Notes under the pieces: generated by a model
Databases searched by the model: none
Told to the model about the DNA's origin: nothing
Seen by the model: only the letters and a program-made list of their open reading frames with translations
Shown: positions 12,562 through 23,932 of the stretch, piece by piece
Position numbering within the stretch: position 1 is the first letter of the stretch
Layout: each line of letters starts with the position of its first letter
Assembly (NCBI GenBank): GCA_948567375.1
Contig: OX419755.1
Location: forward strand, 37,267,001-37,331,000
Length of the DNA: 64,000 bases
Direction of reading: 5' to 3'
Origin: Lunularia cruciata
Lineage: Eukaryota > Streptophyta > Marchantiopsida > Lunulariales > Lunulariaceae
Made by a program: the position numbers and the translations under genes

Positions 12562-13400
12562 TAATATCTCTTCCAAAGTGCAATTTTCTCATTCTTTTTG
12601 TCCATTAGTTTGAGGATGATAAGCTATAGATAATGCAAGCTTTGTACCAAGGAGTGTAACTCCTTGGTAAAAATTGCTTGCCACAATTTACCAATATTAA
12701 AAGGATCTTGATAAGAGAACTTGGTACCAAGGAGTTAAAAAAATACTTGCTTGCTTGCCAAAATTTACCAATATAGCAAGGATCTTGATAGGAGATGATA
12801 ACCATTGGCATCCTATTGTGCTTGAAAATGATATCAAAGTAGATCTAGGCCAATGTTAGAACATCAACCATATCCATGGTAAGAGCAAAATAAATATGCT
12901 TTCTTACCTTATCAAAAAACACTACAATGGCTACATGGCCCCGGTCCATCGTTTGTAAGGATATGATGAGTACTAAGCTTACATATTTCCAATGTATAGA
13001 TGAAATTTGTAGTAATTGAAGGAGTCCACTTGGCTTTTGGTTGTTGGCTTGGTTGCATTGGCGGCTCTCACAAGATCAAATAAACTCTCCAACCTCTTGT
13101 GCCATGTTAGGCCATTTCTATTTCCATTGACATTGTACAATACCCAAGGTCTTTTTCACACCCCTGTGGCCAATGATTGGTAAGTCATAGTCTCTTGAAG
13201 CCGCACAAAGTTGTAGATCATCCTTAGTTGGAGCATAGCTCCAATTCTAACAAAATAGAAGGCCTTCCTTGAAGAATAAAGTGTAGAATTCCTTGTCATG
13301 TGCTGCAAGATGGCACTGTACCAATTGTAAGAAGAGGTGGTCTTGGTGCAAAGTAGTCCTAAAATCAATTTAGACTTTTGAGTTAATTGATACTATTATA
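12562..13400 (-). pseudogene. Element E integrase core, interrupted by F1
   Basis: On the minus strand, 13370-13150 is the end of the RNase H/integrase zinc region and includes MTYQSLATGV. About 13100-12850 holds MAWHKRLESLFDLV and a decayed CxxC-to-core linker. About 12800-12590 holds SYQDPCYIGKFWQA, the D(x)2 region DQDPQFxGxFW, and then LGTKLALSIAYHPQTNGQ, the conserved LGTKLxxSTAYHPQTDGQ motif. The frame continues after F1 at 10211. An internal 80-bp duplication repeats the YIGKFWQA part. Many shifts make it inactive. Confidence 0.8.
12642..12795 (-). repeat. 80-bp tandem duplication within integrase
   Basis: Copies 12642-12721 and 12722-12795 both run from a (t/g)gtaccaaggag start to ggatcttgataRgag. 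On the coding strand this duplicates the SYQDPxxIGKxWQA segment of the integrase core, so it must post-date loss of function. Two arms flanking 12650 (ccaaggag / ctccttgg) could also form a short hairpin. Confidence 0.85.
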
Positions 13401-13479
13401 ATTGCTACAATTATGAGAGATTCAAGAAGAGATTCAAATCAAGGCATTATGATAGTGCATCAAGGATTACATGGAACTT

Positions 13480-14720
13480 TCCATGTTTGTACTCAAGCTT
13501 GATGTCAAAAAATTGTATTTGTTCATCTTATTGATGATTTCAACTCTTTATGTGCTTTTAAAGTAAGGTTTGCAACAAAGGTTTTTCATTGATTTGTATG
13601 ATCACTTTTTTCTTTAAGAGATAATGTCTCCATGCCTTTATGTCATATACCATTGCTTATTTTTCTTGATCCTAAGTAGAGTAATTAATTTTTATGGTGT
13701 TTAATTGGTGAGACATAAAAGCAATGGGATGTAATCCATCTGAAAATTTCTTTTACAATGTAGCTCCAATGGCAAAGTTAGAAACATCAAAATCAACCAC
13801 ACAAGGTAGTTGAGGATCATATGGTTGCAAGATGGGCTATGCAGACACCATATGCTTCAGTTTATTGAATGCTTCTTTTTGCTTGGTGCTCCATTGAAAG
13901 CTTGATGTCTTCCTCAAGGGATCAATCAACAGTGCGGCCATATGAATATAATAGTGGATGAACTATCAATAAGAAATTTTTAATCCATCAAATTTCCACA
14001 CTTTCTTAGGAGTAGTCCAATTGGTATTAGCCTTGATTTTCTCCTCTTCCATCTTGACTCCCTTCAATGAGACCTTATGACCCAAGAAGGTAACTTTCTT
14101 CTACCAAAAGAAACATTTCAACTTTTTGGAATAAAACTTCCATTGTTGGAGGTATTAGGACTTCTTGTACATAATTCTTGTGTTTTTCTTCCATCTTATT
14201 GTAGATTAAAAGATCATCCAAGAACACTACCACTTATTAATCCAATAGCACAATCAACTTACAATGCATTTGATCCATGAAAATTGCCAGAGCATTAATG
14301 AGCCTAGAAGGTTAAACCCTCCACTCAAAATGCACATACCTTGTAAAAAAGGTAGTCTTTTGCACATCCTCCTTATCAATGGGAATTTTACAATAGCCAC
14401 TTTGAATATCCATTAGAAAAGTATCATACTCCACTCTATTGATCAAACAAGTCATTAATTTTAGGTAAGGTATATGCATTATTCATGGTTTTTTATTAAG
14501 GCCATGATAGTCAATATAGAATCAAAGTCCTCCATCATTTTTTTATACAAAGAGTAATGGTGCTCCACAAGGAGATGTATTATGTCATATGAAATCCTTC
14601 TCCAAAAAATGAATAAATTTTGTTCAAAGTCTCTTCTAACTCCTTTGACAAGAGCTTATAGATTTGTCTACTCACCAAAGTACTATTTTGCAATAGCTCA
14701 ATCTTGAAGAGCATACCTCA
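13480..14720 (-). pseudogene. Element E reverse transcriptase and RNase H
   Basis: Reading right to left, 14560-14340 encodes a decayed RT with IDYHGLNK-like text, then SGYCKIPIDKEDVQKTTF and TRYVHFEWRV, matching RT motifs around G-Y-xQIxxxxEDxxKTAFxTRYGHFEWxVMPFGL. About 13910-13620 encodes FQWSTKQKEAFNKLK, PILQPYDPQLPCVVDFD and SNFAIGA, then a segment matching DQEKQAMVYDIKAWRHYL, which are RNase H landmarks. Stops and shifts are frequent and the YVDD box is not clean. The live product copied element RNA into DNA in cytoplasmic particles. Confidence 0.85.
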
Positions 14721-16546
14721 ATCAAAAGGTAGTCACTTCAGAAGATCATCCATAAATACATATGAAATTTTTTGCATTATTTGATCAACCATTGCTTGTT
14801 GAAGCTACTTATACTCATTAAATTCTCCTTGCATAATTGGTTTGATTCACGCAGCTAAAACAAGACTATCTCTCTCCAAAATTTTCCTCTATGGTTGCTA
14901 TATTAACAACATTTTCATCTTGGGATTGACTATTCTTTGGTGTCTTACTCAAAGGTACTAAACAAACTAATTGGTGTTTTATCTTAGTGTTGTATTTGAA
15001 TTAGTTTTCAAGTCTTTCTATTGAATTGAATCAAATTGAACCTTATGATATTAAAACCAAGAAAGACCTAGAGTAACATCATAGTGTAGAAGAGCTACTA
15101 CAACATACACTTTGAATATTCTTTCATAATCTTCAATGTAATATGATGTGAGATACAAAATCTAGAACTCTTTTTTACATCCACCGTCATCAATCTACTA
15201 CCAAATACTAGTTTGATAGAACATATAACTCTTTTGCTAATTGCATAGACATGAAATTCTCAAAACTCCCAAAATTGTATAGCAACAATCAAATATCATA
15301 CCTTGAAAATATATCAAACTTGCATATGTTAAGCCTTCACCCTACTTGGAACAAATCAAGTTCTCAATAAGTGGCTCTATATCTCTTATTGGTATTCTTT
15401 GTTTCCTTGATTTTCATGTCCCAAGAATTTAATTTGAGCAATGGATCAAGGTCTTCCATTCTTAGTTGGAAATTTGGCTATCCAATGTCTTATTTGGTAA
15501 CAATAGAAGCAACCACTATTTTTTTGTAATATTTATTTATTTGTAATGCCAAGTAGTCTCTATTGGATGACATCAATATTTATCAATGTTGGCTCTTCCA
15601 CCAGTATATGGTGTGTTTGTAGGTTTTGTAGAGGTCTAGGTCAAGATCAAGTTGTAGCAACCAAGGAATCAAATTGCTTAACCAATTGCATGGCTTCTTC
15701 CAAGAGTTTGTGCTTCTACATGGTCACTCCTAATTTGGTGTGTAATTTCAAGTCCTCTATAAATCAATCTAGATCTTCACCTCTAGTATCTTTAGAATTT
15801 GCATAAGGTGTTTTAGAATTGAGAGATGTAACTCATCATAAAACCAATTGATTTCAATTGTTTCAATCTATCTAGTGTGGCTCATGTAACATTTACTACT
15901 TGGAATCTCCTAGTTATTGTACTCTTGAATTCTTCCCATGTCAAGATTGGTGACAAAAAAAAGCTATTGAGCTTGGTTCACCTATATTTGTCACAATAGT
16001 TTTGCTAATTGCCTTGAAGCCAAGAGAATTCGTCTCTATTTATCTTGAGGATTTGTAGCTTCAAAATAACATTTTTAATCACACACAAAATTCTCCACTA
16101 AAAGTAGGAGATCCTAGCCTTCAAATAATGTTGGCTTCAAAAATACAATTTTCTCTTCTCCTTCTCAAAATGCTAATCTTTATATGTTCTTGTTGTTGAT
16201 GATTTCTCTCTTCAAATAATCAAGTAAGGTGCTCAATTTGTTATTAAATTGTAGTAATAACTTCAAGCATCACTACCATGAATACTACTCTATCAAACTG
16301 TCTACTTGCAATTATCTAAGTTTACACATAGATACAACACATCCACCAGTCCTTATAAGTTACAATATGAAGTATTAATGGTTCATTGGACAAGGTAATA
16401 TATTTAGAAAATTTTGCCACAATTGCAAAATGATAAACTATGTCAAATGATGCTTTGGTAGTACATGGACACAAAAGTCACAACAATTTGAGAAAAATAG
16501 ATTTGGAAATGGACCATCAAATTCATTTCTCTCCATCCTAATTCTT
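14721..16546 (-). pseudogene. Element E gag and protease remnants
   Basis: On the minus strand, 15850-15650 encodes a gag segment including FIEDLKLHTKLGVTM and LLEEAMQLVKQFDSLVATT, the end of a gypsy capsid domain. About 15515-15470 encodes a zinc knuckle, CFYCYQIRHWIAKFP: Cys-x2-Cys-x4-His-x4 with the last Cys replaced by Phe. About 15360-15000 is where the protease should be, but the Asp-x-Gly box is unclear. The order gag, knuckle, protease, RT agrees with element B. Confidence 0.7.
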
Positions 16547-16558
16547 GCTTTGATACCA
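16547..16558 (-). other. Primer-binding site of element E
   Basis: The plus strand reads gctttgatacca, so the minus strand reads tggtatcaaagc, one base from the plant initiator-tRNA-Met primer site tggtatcagagc. It sits two bases inside the 5' LTR on the gag side, where reverse transcription would start. Confidence 0.85.
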
Positions 16559-16559
16559 A

Positions 16560-17041
16560 TGTAAAAGATCAAGGAGAGAAATATGATAATGAAAGACTGA
16601 AATATAAGATCATATTGGGATTATAAAGTGAAGGAAACTCCAAATGCCTAGCTTGAGCCTGGCTTGAGCCTGGCTTGGTTATTTACAGGTAATATTGGTA
16701 CACAACTCCCAAGGAGATTCCAAGGAAAGATCCTTCTAGAGGCTACCTTACTTGGAGTGCAAGCTAAGCTAGCAATCAATTTGGCATACAAGTCAGTCTA
16801 CACTTTAAAAGTTCCTAGAAGCTTCTTTTCAACATTGCATACAAGTCAGTCTATTTTTTAAAAGTTCCTAGAAGCTGCTCACTAAGAAAATTCTTGTATG
16901 TTTCTTGATTATTCTACACACAAGCTTTTTCAATGCTTCTAGTACATTCTTAGGCTAGTTCCACTTCTTTTTGCTATATTTAACATAGACTTCTAACTCA
17001 TTATCTTCTACTAACTTGTATGCTAACTCCATATTAATAAA
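16560..17041 (-). repeat. Element E 5' LTR
   Basis: Starts tgtaaaagatcaaggag and matches the left LTR throughout (ccaaatgcctagcttg, gtgcaagctaagctagc, cttctttttgctatatttaac). The far end, ccatattaataaaata, departs from the expected ccatattattaca, so the outer edge is placed only approximately. An internal partial repeat (catacaagtcagtcta at about 16785 and 16838) is not in the other LTR. Confidence 0.85.
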
Positions 17042-18640
17042 ATATTATACTCACATTCAAAAGTGCTTTCAAGAAATGAGCACAAGGTATTCTTATTCCT
17101 ATTGTCCTTTGATATGTGTGCATTCCATGATGCCCTTTAAATTTTGTGCTTCACATGCCTTATCATATGCCTTTTTGAGCATAAAGTGCAAGATCTTATG
17201 ATGGACATTCATCCATATAAGATGAGTATGGTGCAACAATATACACCCACTATCAAATGCTATATTTTGGCATATATAACATGCTCTTGATGTTGAAAAA
17301 AAAACCTAAGCTTTTTTATCACATCTTTATGATCTTCAAGCGGAAATACCAATCTAAGTCTTTAGAGAAGAATATTTTCCTTCCACATGTAAGGTAACAA
17401 GGTGCTCAAGATGCAATGACAAACTTTGCCCAAGCTGTCATAAATTGCTCTTTGTGGAAAATCCATGTATTCTTGATACAAAATTACATGACTATTTCCA
17501 TGTTCCTCAAACTTCAACTACATAATATGCCAACTCTCTACAAAGGACCTTTTGTAAAAACTTGCAACCAAGGCATTCCAAAAGTCAATGGATTATATCT
17601 ATTCTTCTTACATGGAAAATTTATTCTCCAAATCTACAACAATGTTTTTGGATATATGCAATGCACAAATAAAGGACAAAAGGACATAAGGAAGAATTCT
17701 TGCAATTGATAACATGATGGCTGGCTCATGATCAATAGAAATGACCTAGGGAAGTACTTGGGGCAAGATAGTATTCTTGATGTTGTCTAAAGCCAACATG
17801 TAATCTACTTTGTTTTCTTTGCTCATGAAACAAAGTGCAAGAAAAACCATAGTGTTTGTTGATATCATACCTACAGCTTGCAAAAGAGGCATTCCAAATC
17901 TATTCATCTTATAAATTGAATCCATAAGAAGAACATTTGGAAACTCTTTGGCCAATGCAATTGTTGTAGGTAGTGCAAATCATAGCCCAGTGACTGGCCC
18001 ATCCATGTCACATGCATAATTAAAAAAATACAATCTTCTTGAAGCATAAAGCATATTCATAAGGCTTCAATTATCTTTCTCCCTATTGGTTGCATTTTTT
18101 GTTCCATTGCCTTTGCATTGTATATATCTTTGGTTGTCAAGCAAATATTGAGTTATTGTTGACAAAGAGTTGTCAACATTACCTTTGGAGATGCTCTAAA
18201 GCTTGACATCTCTTTTATTGTTGCAAGGCTTGCTTTTGATAAAATGCAAGCTTGAGGATATGTTGCAACATCTTCAATGCCCTTGTGGTTGTACAAGCTA
18301 TTCTTGACTCAAACCAACCATTGTTGTCCACTTGTTTATCATTTAATGACAATGTCCCATGGATGGGTAAGGGCTTGTGTTGGTGCTTCTTATTGTTGTT
18401 TGTGAAGCACACATTATTGTCTTGTACTCTTGCCCATGCATGAAATACCCATACTTTTTGCATGTCCTCTAGTCTTTGACACTTCACTACATAAACAACT
18501 TATTGTGTATCCATGAGCTATGGCATGGTTCTCAACTGCAGCTTGCACTTTAGCAAGTGAGCTATACACTTGTTCATGTGGAGGTTGTAGATTGTTCAAA
18601 GTCAATATTGTTATTGATTGTACATGTTGCACATTAGTTG
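17042..18640 (-). pseudogene. MULE (Mutator-like) transposase, FAR1-related
   Basis: The clearest part is 17955-17700: EFPNVLLMDSIYKMNRFGMP, then LLQAVGMISTNTMVFLALCF, then a segment ending ALDNIKNTILPQ, and after a stop ISIDHEPAIM. These match MULE transposases around the first catalytic Asp (LLMDCTYKTNRYxMPLL) and the second (VIVTDRExALM). They are followed by CALHISKNI, the CxxH/W box. Upstream, 18640-18215 is a FAR1-like N-terminal domain (HEQVYSSLAKVQAAVENHAI, AHGYTISCLCSE) and a linker with NAKAMEQKMQPIGRKI. In-frame stops and shifts show it is dead. No terminal inverted repeats were found. Element E lies at its 3' side. Confidence 0.85.
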
Positions 18641-19491
18641 AAGTTGATATTGATTGTTAGAAGTAGATAAGAAATAGCAAAGTTGTGTAAAGCATAGGTA
18701 ATAGCATCTGGTCCTATATGTGTTGTATCTAGAAGCAAAAGCACAAAAGAATTTAAATGTAAGCATATTTTTCCTTGTGACAAGTGGCTTCTAGTCTGTT
18801 GATGCTTCTAGTTTCTAGTTTCTCTAGCAGAATATGACAAGATGCCAAAGATATCACTATAGCAAGCATGAAGATTATGTGATAATCCACAATCAATTTG
18901 TGCAATATATGACTATGGAGACTAGTCAGCAACAAAGATGACCACTTTGTCTCATTAGGCAACTAGCTTACAAGAATGAGAAGAAGACGATAGAGGAAAA
19001 TGTATTCTAGTTTATATTATATGGAACATCTATTGACCTTTATGGGTGGTTTCTCTCCACACAATTAGGAAAAAGTCTTGACATGTGGAATAACAATGCC
19101 AAATTTAGTACTACCTACATCAAAAGCAATGAATATAGCATATTGAAGTGGTTGTCTGCATTTGACAAAAGTGCAATAGGCCTTGACAAAGAGCCAACAT
19201 TGATACTTGAAGATGGTGGAGGTACTACTCTTGAGTCAAGGGCAGTTGGAGCTATAACTAGAACCTGAATTTCTAATTTTGTGAACTCATTGCTATCATC
19301 TTTTCATGAAACAATACATTGCAAGGAAAACTATATTTGAATAGAGCTTTAATCTATCCATCATATAAAATTGGAAAAAATGGGCAAAAAAGAAGTATGC
19401 CAAATTGATTTACTAGATGAGATAATACAATATCTTTAATTTTGGTTTTAGTTTGTGAGTAGTGCATGCACCCAGCATTCTGATATTTTTA
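18641..19491. other. No recognised gene
   Basis: Two short frames (18753-18962 minus, 19083-19268 plus) have no motif I recognise. The stretch may contain MULE flanking or terminal sequence, but no inverted repeat pair could be found by eye. Confidence 0.35.
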
Positions 19492-19590
19492 GGGATGAAA
19501 CACACATGTAAAAAAGTCCATGGAGTCATTGGGCTCATTTAGAGATGAAACACATATGCACAAAAAGGTATGGGGTCATTAGGGTCATTT
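19492..19590 (+). repeat. Two-copy ~49-bp tandem repeat
   Basis: agggatgaaacacacatgt...gggctcattt (19492 on) is followed directly by agagatgaaacacatatgc...agggtcattt. The copies differ at several positions. Confidence 0.8.
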
Positions 19591-19776
19591 AAAAGGTGAC
19601 TCGTAACTCTTTACACCTATGGGTGTTTTTTACTACTAAGGGCTTTGGTTTACTCTAGAGGCTTAAACCTTAGGGTAGGTGTATTATTCATACAATGATA
19701 ATTGAATTACTACTGAAACTAACTAAATTAAGAACCATTGTTGATGGACCCTTGTAAGTCAATGAACTCCAACCCG

Positions 19777-20034
19777 TCAAACTGATCCTTTCCATGCAAT
19801 TTGAGATATGTCAAAGAGGAAGACTAAAGTCAAATATACTCCTTTGGAATCCCATCTATCTAGAGGTACGTTGCTTATAGGTTTAACAAGCCCAACCTTT
19901 AACATGTAACTTGTTTGGAGTTCTACACAAGGGTACTTGATAGACTCAACACTAGCTCTCATGTTGTCACATAGAGTTATTGAAGGATTAAGGTTGATTT
20001 CACCATGACCAAAATTGTATCCTTTACAAAATAG
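19777..20034 (-). pseudogene. Unrecognised open frame of ~85 codons
   Basis: The minus strand is open from about 20034 to the stop near 19777. It includes FGHGEINLNPSITLCDNMRA, then KYPCVELQTSYMLKVGLVKP and VPLDRWDSKGVYL. Its composition (Asp, Glu, Pro, Trp, Cys and Val spread evenly) looks more protein-like than neighbouring translations of AT-rich DNA, but I recognise no family. It lies between MULE and gypsy relics, so a transposon-captured exon or an unfamiliar retroelement region are both possible. Confidence 0.3.
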
Positions 20035-20547
20035 GAAGTTACTAACACATATGGTATCATATACATAAAGAAAGATCTATTTTTAAGTGAGATGGAACTA
20101 GGTGTACTTCATTAAAAATCACTAATATTATCAATGATATCTTAGAATGCTACCAAGATTATTAATGAATTTTAATGCAATACTTACTATATTTTATGAA
20201 TCACTAGATTTGGAGCAAATGCTCTTGGTAATTGGGAGCTAAGATTGGAACCTTGAGGAAAAGGCCCATAGAGTAGAAGGCCAAACAAAGAGTCAAATGA
20301 AATCCACAAAATCCATAAAATTCAACCACTATAGTTCAAATTCCAATTCTTAAAAGAAGAAGATTGAATGAGAGATTACTCCCACAAGAGATGCAACAAA
20401 AGATTGTTCCCAAAAATAAACATCAACTTTCCCATAGAAAATCCCTTCCTATCATAATTCCAGAAATAGAGATTCAACAAAGGTTTCACAAAAGAGTTGT
20501 CTAAGTTGACACTCCCTTCCACATAATAAGATATTGATTGGTTTATT
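20035..20547. other. No recognised feature
   Basis: AT-rich sequence. A short block near 20445-20480 (tcccttcctatcataattccagaaatagag) recurs near 20815-20850, suggesting a local duplication that includes the repeat between them. Confidence 0.4.
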
Positions 20548-20781
20548 CATTGAATTTACTAGGCAATTATTGTTGTGTTCATGAGTTTGAGGTTTGATTT
20601 TGCATTGAAATTTTTTGGTTCTCTTTTTAATTTCTAATTGCAATTTATTACCAATTTTTATTTTCATTGAATTTACTTAGCAATTGTTGTTTGTGTTCAC
20701 AAGTTTGAGGTTTGATTTTGCATTGACATTTTTTGGTTCTATTTTGCATTTCTAATTGCAATTTATAACCGATTGTTATTT
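20548..20781 (+). repeat. Two-copy 117-bp tandem repeat
   Basis: cattgaatttactaggcaat (20548) recurs at 20665, and similarity continues for the full 117-bp period through gtttgaggtttgattttgca and ttctaattgcaatttat. Confidence 0.9.
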
Positions 20782-20969
20782 ATTATCTTTATTGACTCCT
20801 TCTAATAACATAAAAAATTCCTTCCCATCATAATCCAACAATAGAGGTATAGAAAGCCTTGCAACCTTGAAGCTTGCAAGGCATTTTGGCTTGACCTTAA
20901 GGTCTACTTTTCATCTTAGAGACATAGAGGACAAGATAGAGTCTTGGTTATTAGTGAAATTCCTTGAAA

Positions 20970-21800
20970 TATTGTATCATGGTTTTTGGTGATTTTTGGC
21001 TCTAAGGTTTTCACTTTGTGACCAAGATATGAAATAACTCTTCATCTAAGAAATCATTGTCCAAGTATTTGGCCTGATCTTTTGTCCTGAGCCATGAAAA
21101 AAAATCTGCACTCTCATGGTGTGCTCCCTTCCTCACTTTCATCATGTAAGTAAACTAATGCAAGAAATTATCCACCTTCCACACAAATCTGCCTTCTTTA
21201 CCAAGCATTGTAACAAGTAATCATCTATGCGGAAGACAATTTGTACCCCAAAAAGTAGTGATGGAACTTCTTGCATGCATATACCATTCCTAATGCTTTG
21301 TTCTTTATAGTGGTATACTTTGTCTCTACATCAAACAATTGCTTACTATTGAAACATATTGGGTAGACCTTCTTTCTATCATCTTTCTAAGTGAGCACTA
21401 CTCATATGACCACCAAAGTAGTATCCACATACACGTGGACATATTTCCCAATTAGGAGCTTGCATTATTTGAGCATCTACTTACTTATTTTTCAACAACA
21501 AAGGCATCTTCCTACTCCACAGCCCACACATATCCTTTGTACTTCTTGAGCAACTTTTTGATGGATGTTACAAGAATTGCATAGTTGATGATGAGTCTAA
21601 TGTAGTACTCCACATGGCCTAGAAAGGTGCCAAATTCTCTTAGGTTATCTGGAGCTTCAAGGGCTTGGATGACCTTTAATTTCTTTGTGTCTACTTCAAC
21701 ACCTCTTCTTGAAAGTCAATGTTTGAATAGGATATCTTTGGTCATTACAAAGAAGGTATCTCTAGCATATAGCACCTAAGTGAATAATCAATCATGTTTT
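20970..21800 (-). pseudogene. Gypsy-type RT thumb and RNase H remnant (element J)
   Basis: Reading right to left, 21720-21640 gives GVEVDTKKLKVIQALEAPDN, then LREFGTFLGHVEYYIRLI, the GHxVSxxGIxVDPxKVxxIxxxPxPxxVxxLRxFLGxxxYYRRFI block at the end of RT. About 21450-21380 gives a decayed PNWE...HVxxD segment. About 21340-21240 gives FNSKQLFDVETKYTTIKNKA and LGMVYACKKFHHYFLGYK, clear RNase H landmarks. About 21120-21000 has ADFFSWLRTKDQ and a DNDFLDEELF segment resembling the spacer found in Athila-like elements. No integrase, gag or LTR was recognised around it. Confidence 0.8.
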
Positions 21801-22639
21801 TTTTTCAATTTTGGTTCCATTGGTACCTAAATTGAAGACTATGGAGAATTGAGTAGAAAGTTATATAGCTTTTTAGGTGTTTTTAGGGTTTTGAGTGATC
21901 ATTACACATTCAAAGTGATGGGTCAAGAATTTTCATTTCTTATCTCTTGGTTTTCATGATTGAGTTCCATGGGAATTTAGTTTGAAATTTGTTGAGATGG
22001 AAATTGAAAGTTATAAAAGTTAATTGATTTTAGGGTTTGGAGAGATTGTATTTTCTCATGTGAGTTGAGATGTGAGGGGTTGTGCTTTTTCAGGTATGGA
22101 GAGGAGAATCATGCGTTACTATCATTAGCATTGTGCTAGCCATGGCTACACCTTCCCATGTGGGGCAGCCTAGAGCAGCTTGAGATACACCATGCACGGT
22201 GTGTCATTGATGTTTTACCTCACAAGGGGTAAAGACCCATGTAGGAAGGATTCACAAGGACTATGACTAGACCACTTAGGATTCTCATGTGAGGCAAGTA
22301 ACCACATTGACAATAGTGACACTCAAGATTACACATGCTTCTTCTATCCCATTTGTTGACTGTTCCAAGGATATTGATAGAGTTGTGGGAGTAGTTAGCT
22401 TCTTAGGCGGGTTGCATTTTGGAGTTATTTAAGATTAGTTTTCCATGTCCATATCTATTCCATAGGCTACTTCATACATTCCATGATGAGGCTAGATAGG
22501 CTTCTTGCCTACCACTTGATAGTTTGGCATGTGATCCCTTGAACAAGTTAGCTTGGTTTCTCTTCCTTGTACTCCCTTGATGGTATCTTTGTTATGCTAG
22601 AGGAGGATGCATGGAGCATAGAGAGGTGGTGATTCCAAG
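21801..22639. other. No firm feature; probably leader of H
   Basis: No LTR or paired repeat recognised. Near 22325-22370 the plus strand can be read as TCFFYPIC followed by a degraded zinc-finger-like stretch. Non-LTR retrotransposon proteins often begin with a CCHC or C2H2 finger, so this may be the 5' part of H, but the evidence is thin. Confidence 0.3.
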
Positions 22640-23483
22640 CTAGGGATTGGAAGGCCCTACAAGAGTAGTCTATTAGAGCTACATGTTTTAGGAGAAAGGT
22701 TTTGCCATTAGATACCATAGAGTCCACTTGATTACAAAGGTGTATGATATTGGGTCAAGTGGAAGAGTTTAGTAGAGCTACATGAGCGCTACACCCTTTG
22801 TCCATAGCTAATCATACTAATGAGACTATCTCTTTCCTACACTCACTACATCCTAAGGTAGGAGAGGGATTACTACTAGCGGTCTTAGATTATCAACTAG
22901 AGCAACCTTTATGTCTTGATAGATCACTTTTTGCACAAACATTGTGCATTGCCCCTTGCCTTTCATTAGGAGACTTGTCAAGGATGGTATATGAGCATCT
23001 TAGAGATTAATTTTAGGCAAATGATCCTTCTAGTGGTTTTATTGAGTTTTTTCAAGTGGCTGTAGCAGTAGCAACAGTAGACATTCCTATGTCATTTAGT
23101 CAAGTGTTAGATGCTAGTTGACTTCTTGTGATGGAGAAGAACACGGGTGCATTAGACCAATTACTATTGGAGATCTTTTTGTGTTTGGTTAGCCACACTA
23201 TAATCCTTTAGCATCATTCTCACTTCCAAAAGAACCTCAGTCCACCTTAGTTTGGAGTAGCTACACTTGGAAGATGTGAGACTATATCTTTAAGCATTTT
23301 GGCACTCTTAGATATTTATCCCGAGAGTGTCGTCTTATAAGTGGATGTTGAGAATGCTTTTAATGGCATCTCACAAGCATCCATCTTTAGAGAGCTTAGG
23401 GAGGTTGGTGGATCCTTGGCAAGTCTTATTCCTTTTCTGGGGTCTTTTTATGGTTCTCTTACTTCTCTTTACTACCAACATGG
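22640..23483 (+). pseudogene. Element H, segment 1: non-LTR-type reverse transcriptase, N-terminal part
   Basis: The plus strand encodes EEFSRATXALHPLSIANHT-like text, then SFLHSLHPKVGEGLLLAVLD, GFIEFFQVAVAVATVDIPMS, a decayed FGVATLGRCETISL, and VDVENAFNGISQASIFRELR followed by LASLIPFLGSFYGSLTSLYY. VDVENAFN is RT motif A (F/VDVxxAFN) and FGVxxxGGCET is the conserved block before it. The frame breaks exactly where element G starts. Together with the three later segments H encodes one RT protein of roughly 2.7 kb without insertions. I regard it as a non-LTR (LINE-like) element or a domesticated relative. It has internal stops. Confidence 0.75.
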
Positions 23484-23932
23484 TGTCATGCCATTTGTAG
23501 TGTTGCATCTAGATTGCTCGGACACTAGAGTACCGATGATAGTAGTTAGAGTTATTTCAGTAGTTTCTCAGAGACTACTTTTTGATAGTCACATTTTTGT
23601 TTGGGGTATTGACTTCATGGTGGGGCCCACTATCACTCTGCACCGTTTGCACCATTGAGTATGCCATCAACAGGACTATTAGGGTTTTAGACCTAGCTCA
23701 AGTCCAGGGGTATACTTTCAAAGTGTAGCCCTAGAGAGCTCACTTCTTTTATGTCGAGCCTTTGATTTCTTGGCTATGGTGGACAGAGGCCGGCAAGCGT
23801 CACTTGGATTCTCTTAGCTAGAGTGGATGTGGCTTGATTGTAATCAATGTCTAGTTGTTGGCAGTTTATAGAATGACAGATCAAGTACTGATCTGAGTTG
23901 AGTTGAGTTGAGAGTGGTAAACAATCTGATTA
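23484..23932 (+). repeat. Element G 5' terminal block X
   Basis: Begins tgtcatgccatttgtagtg and ends caatctgatta. It recurs as X' at 32853-33297 and at the start of G2 (62777). Unlike X', it is followed by leader sequence (catcaaagaagtgaaatt), not by block A'. It contains a (gttga)n run, and its start coincides exactly with the break in the H reading frame. Confidence 0.85.

Larger units (their letters stand above)
9035..17041 (-). mobile_element. Element E: chromodomain Ty3/gypsy retrotransposon, decayed
   Basis: A full-length minus-strand gypsy element with LTRs at 9035-9450 and 16560-17041, a tRNA-iMet-type primer site beside the right LTR, and gag, protease, RT, RNase H, integrase and chromodomain remnants in that order from right to left. 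It belongs to the same family as element B: the LTR ends, the integrase HPQTNGQ region and the chromodomain tail (EEPLSHLHNPQ here, EPLSHLQNAQ in B) match. All coding regions carry stops and shifts. Insertion F1 lies in its integrase. The flanks acact (left) and atact near 17046 (right) may be an eroded TSD, but the right edge is uncertain by about 8 bases. Confidence 0.9.
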
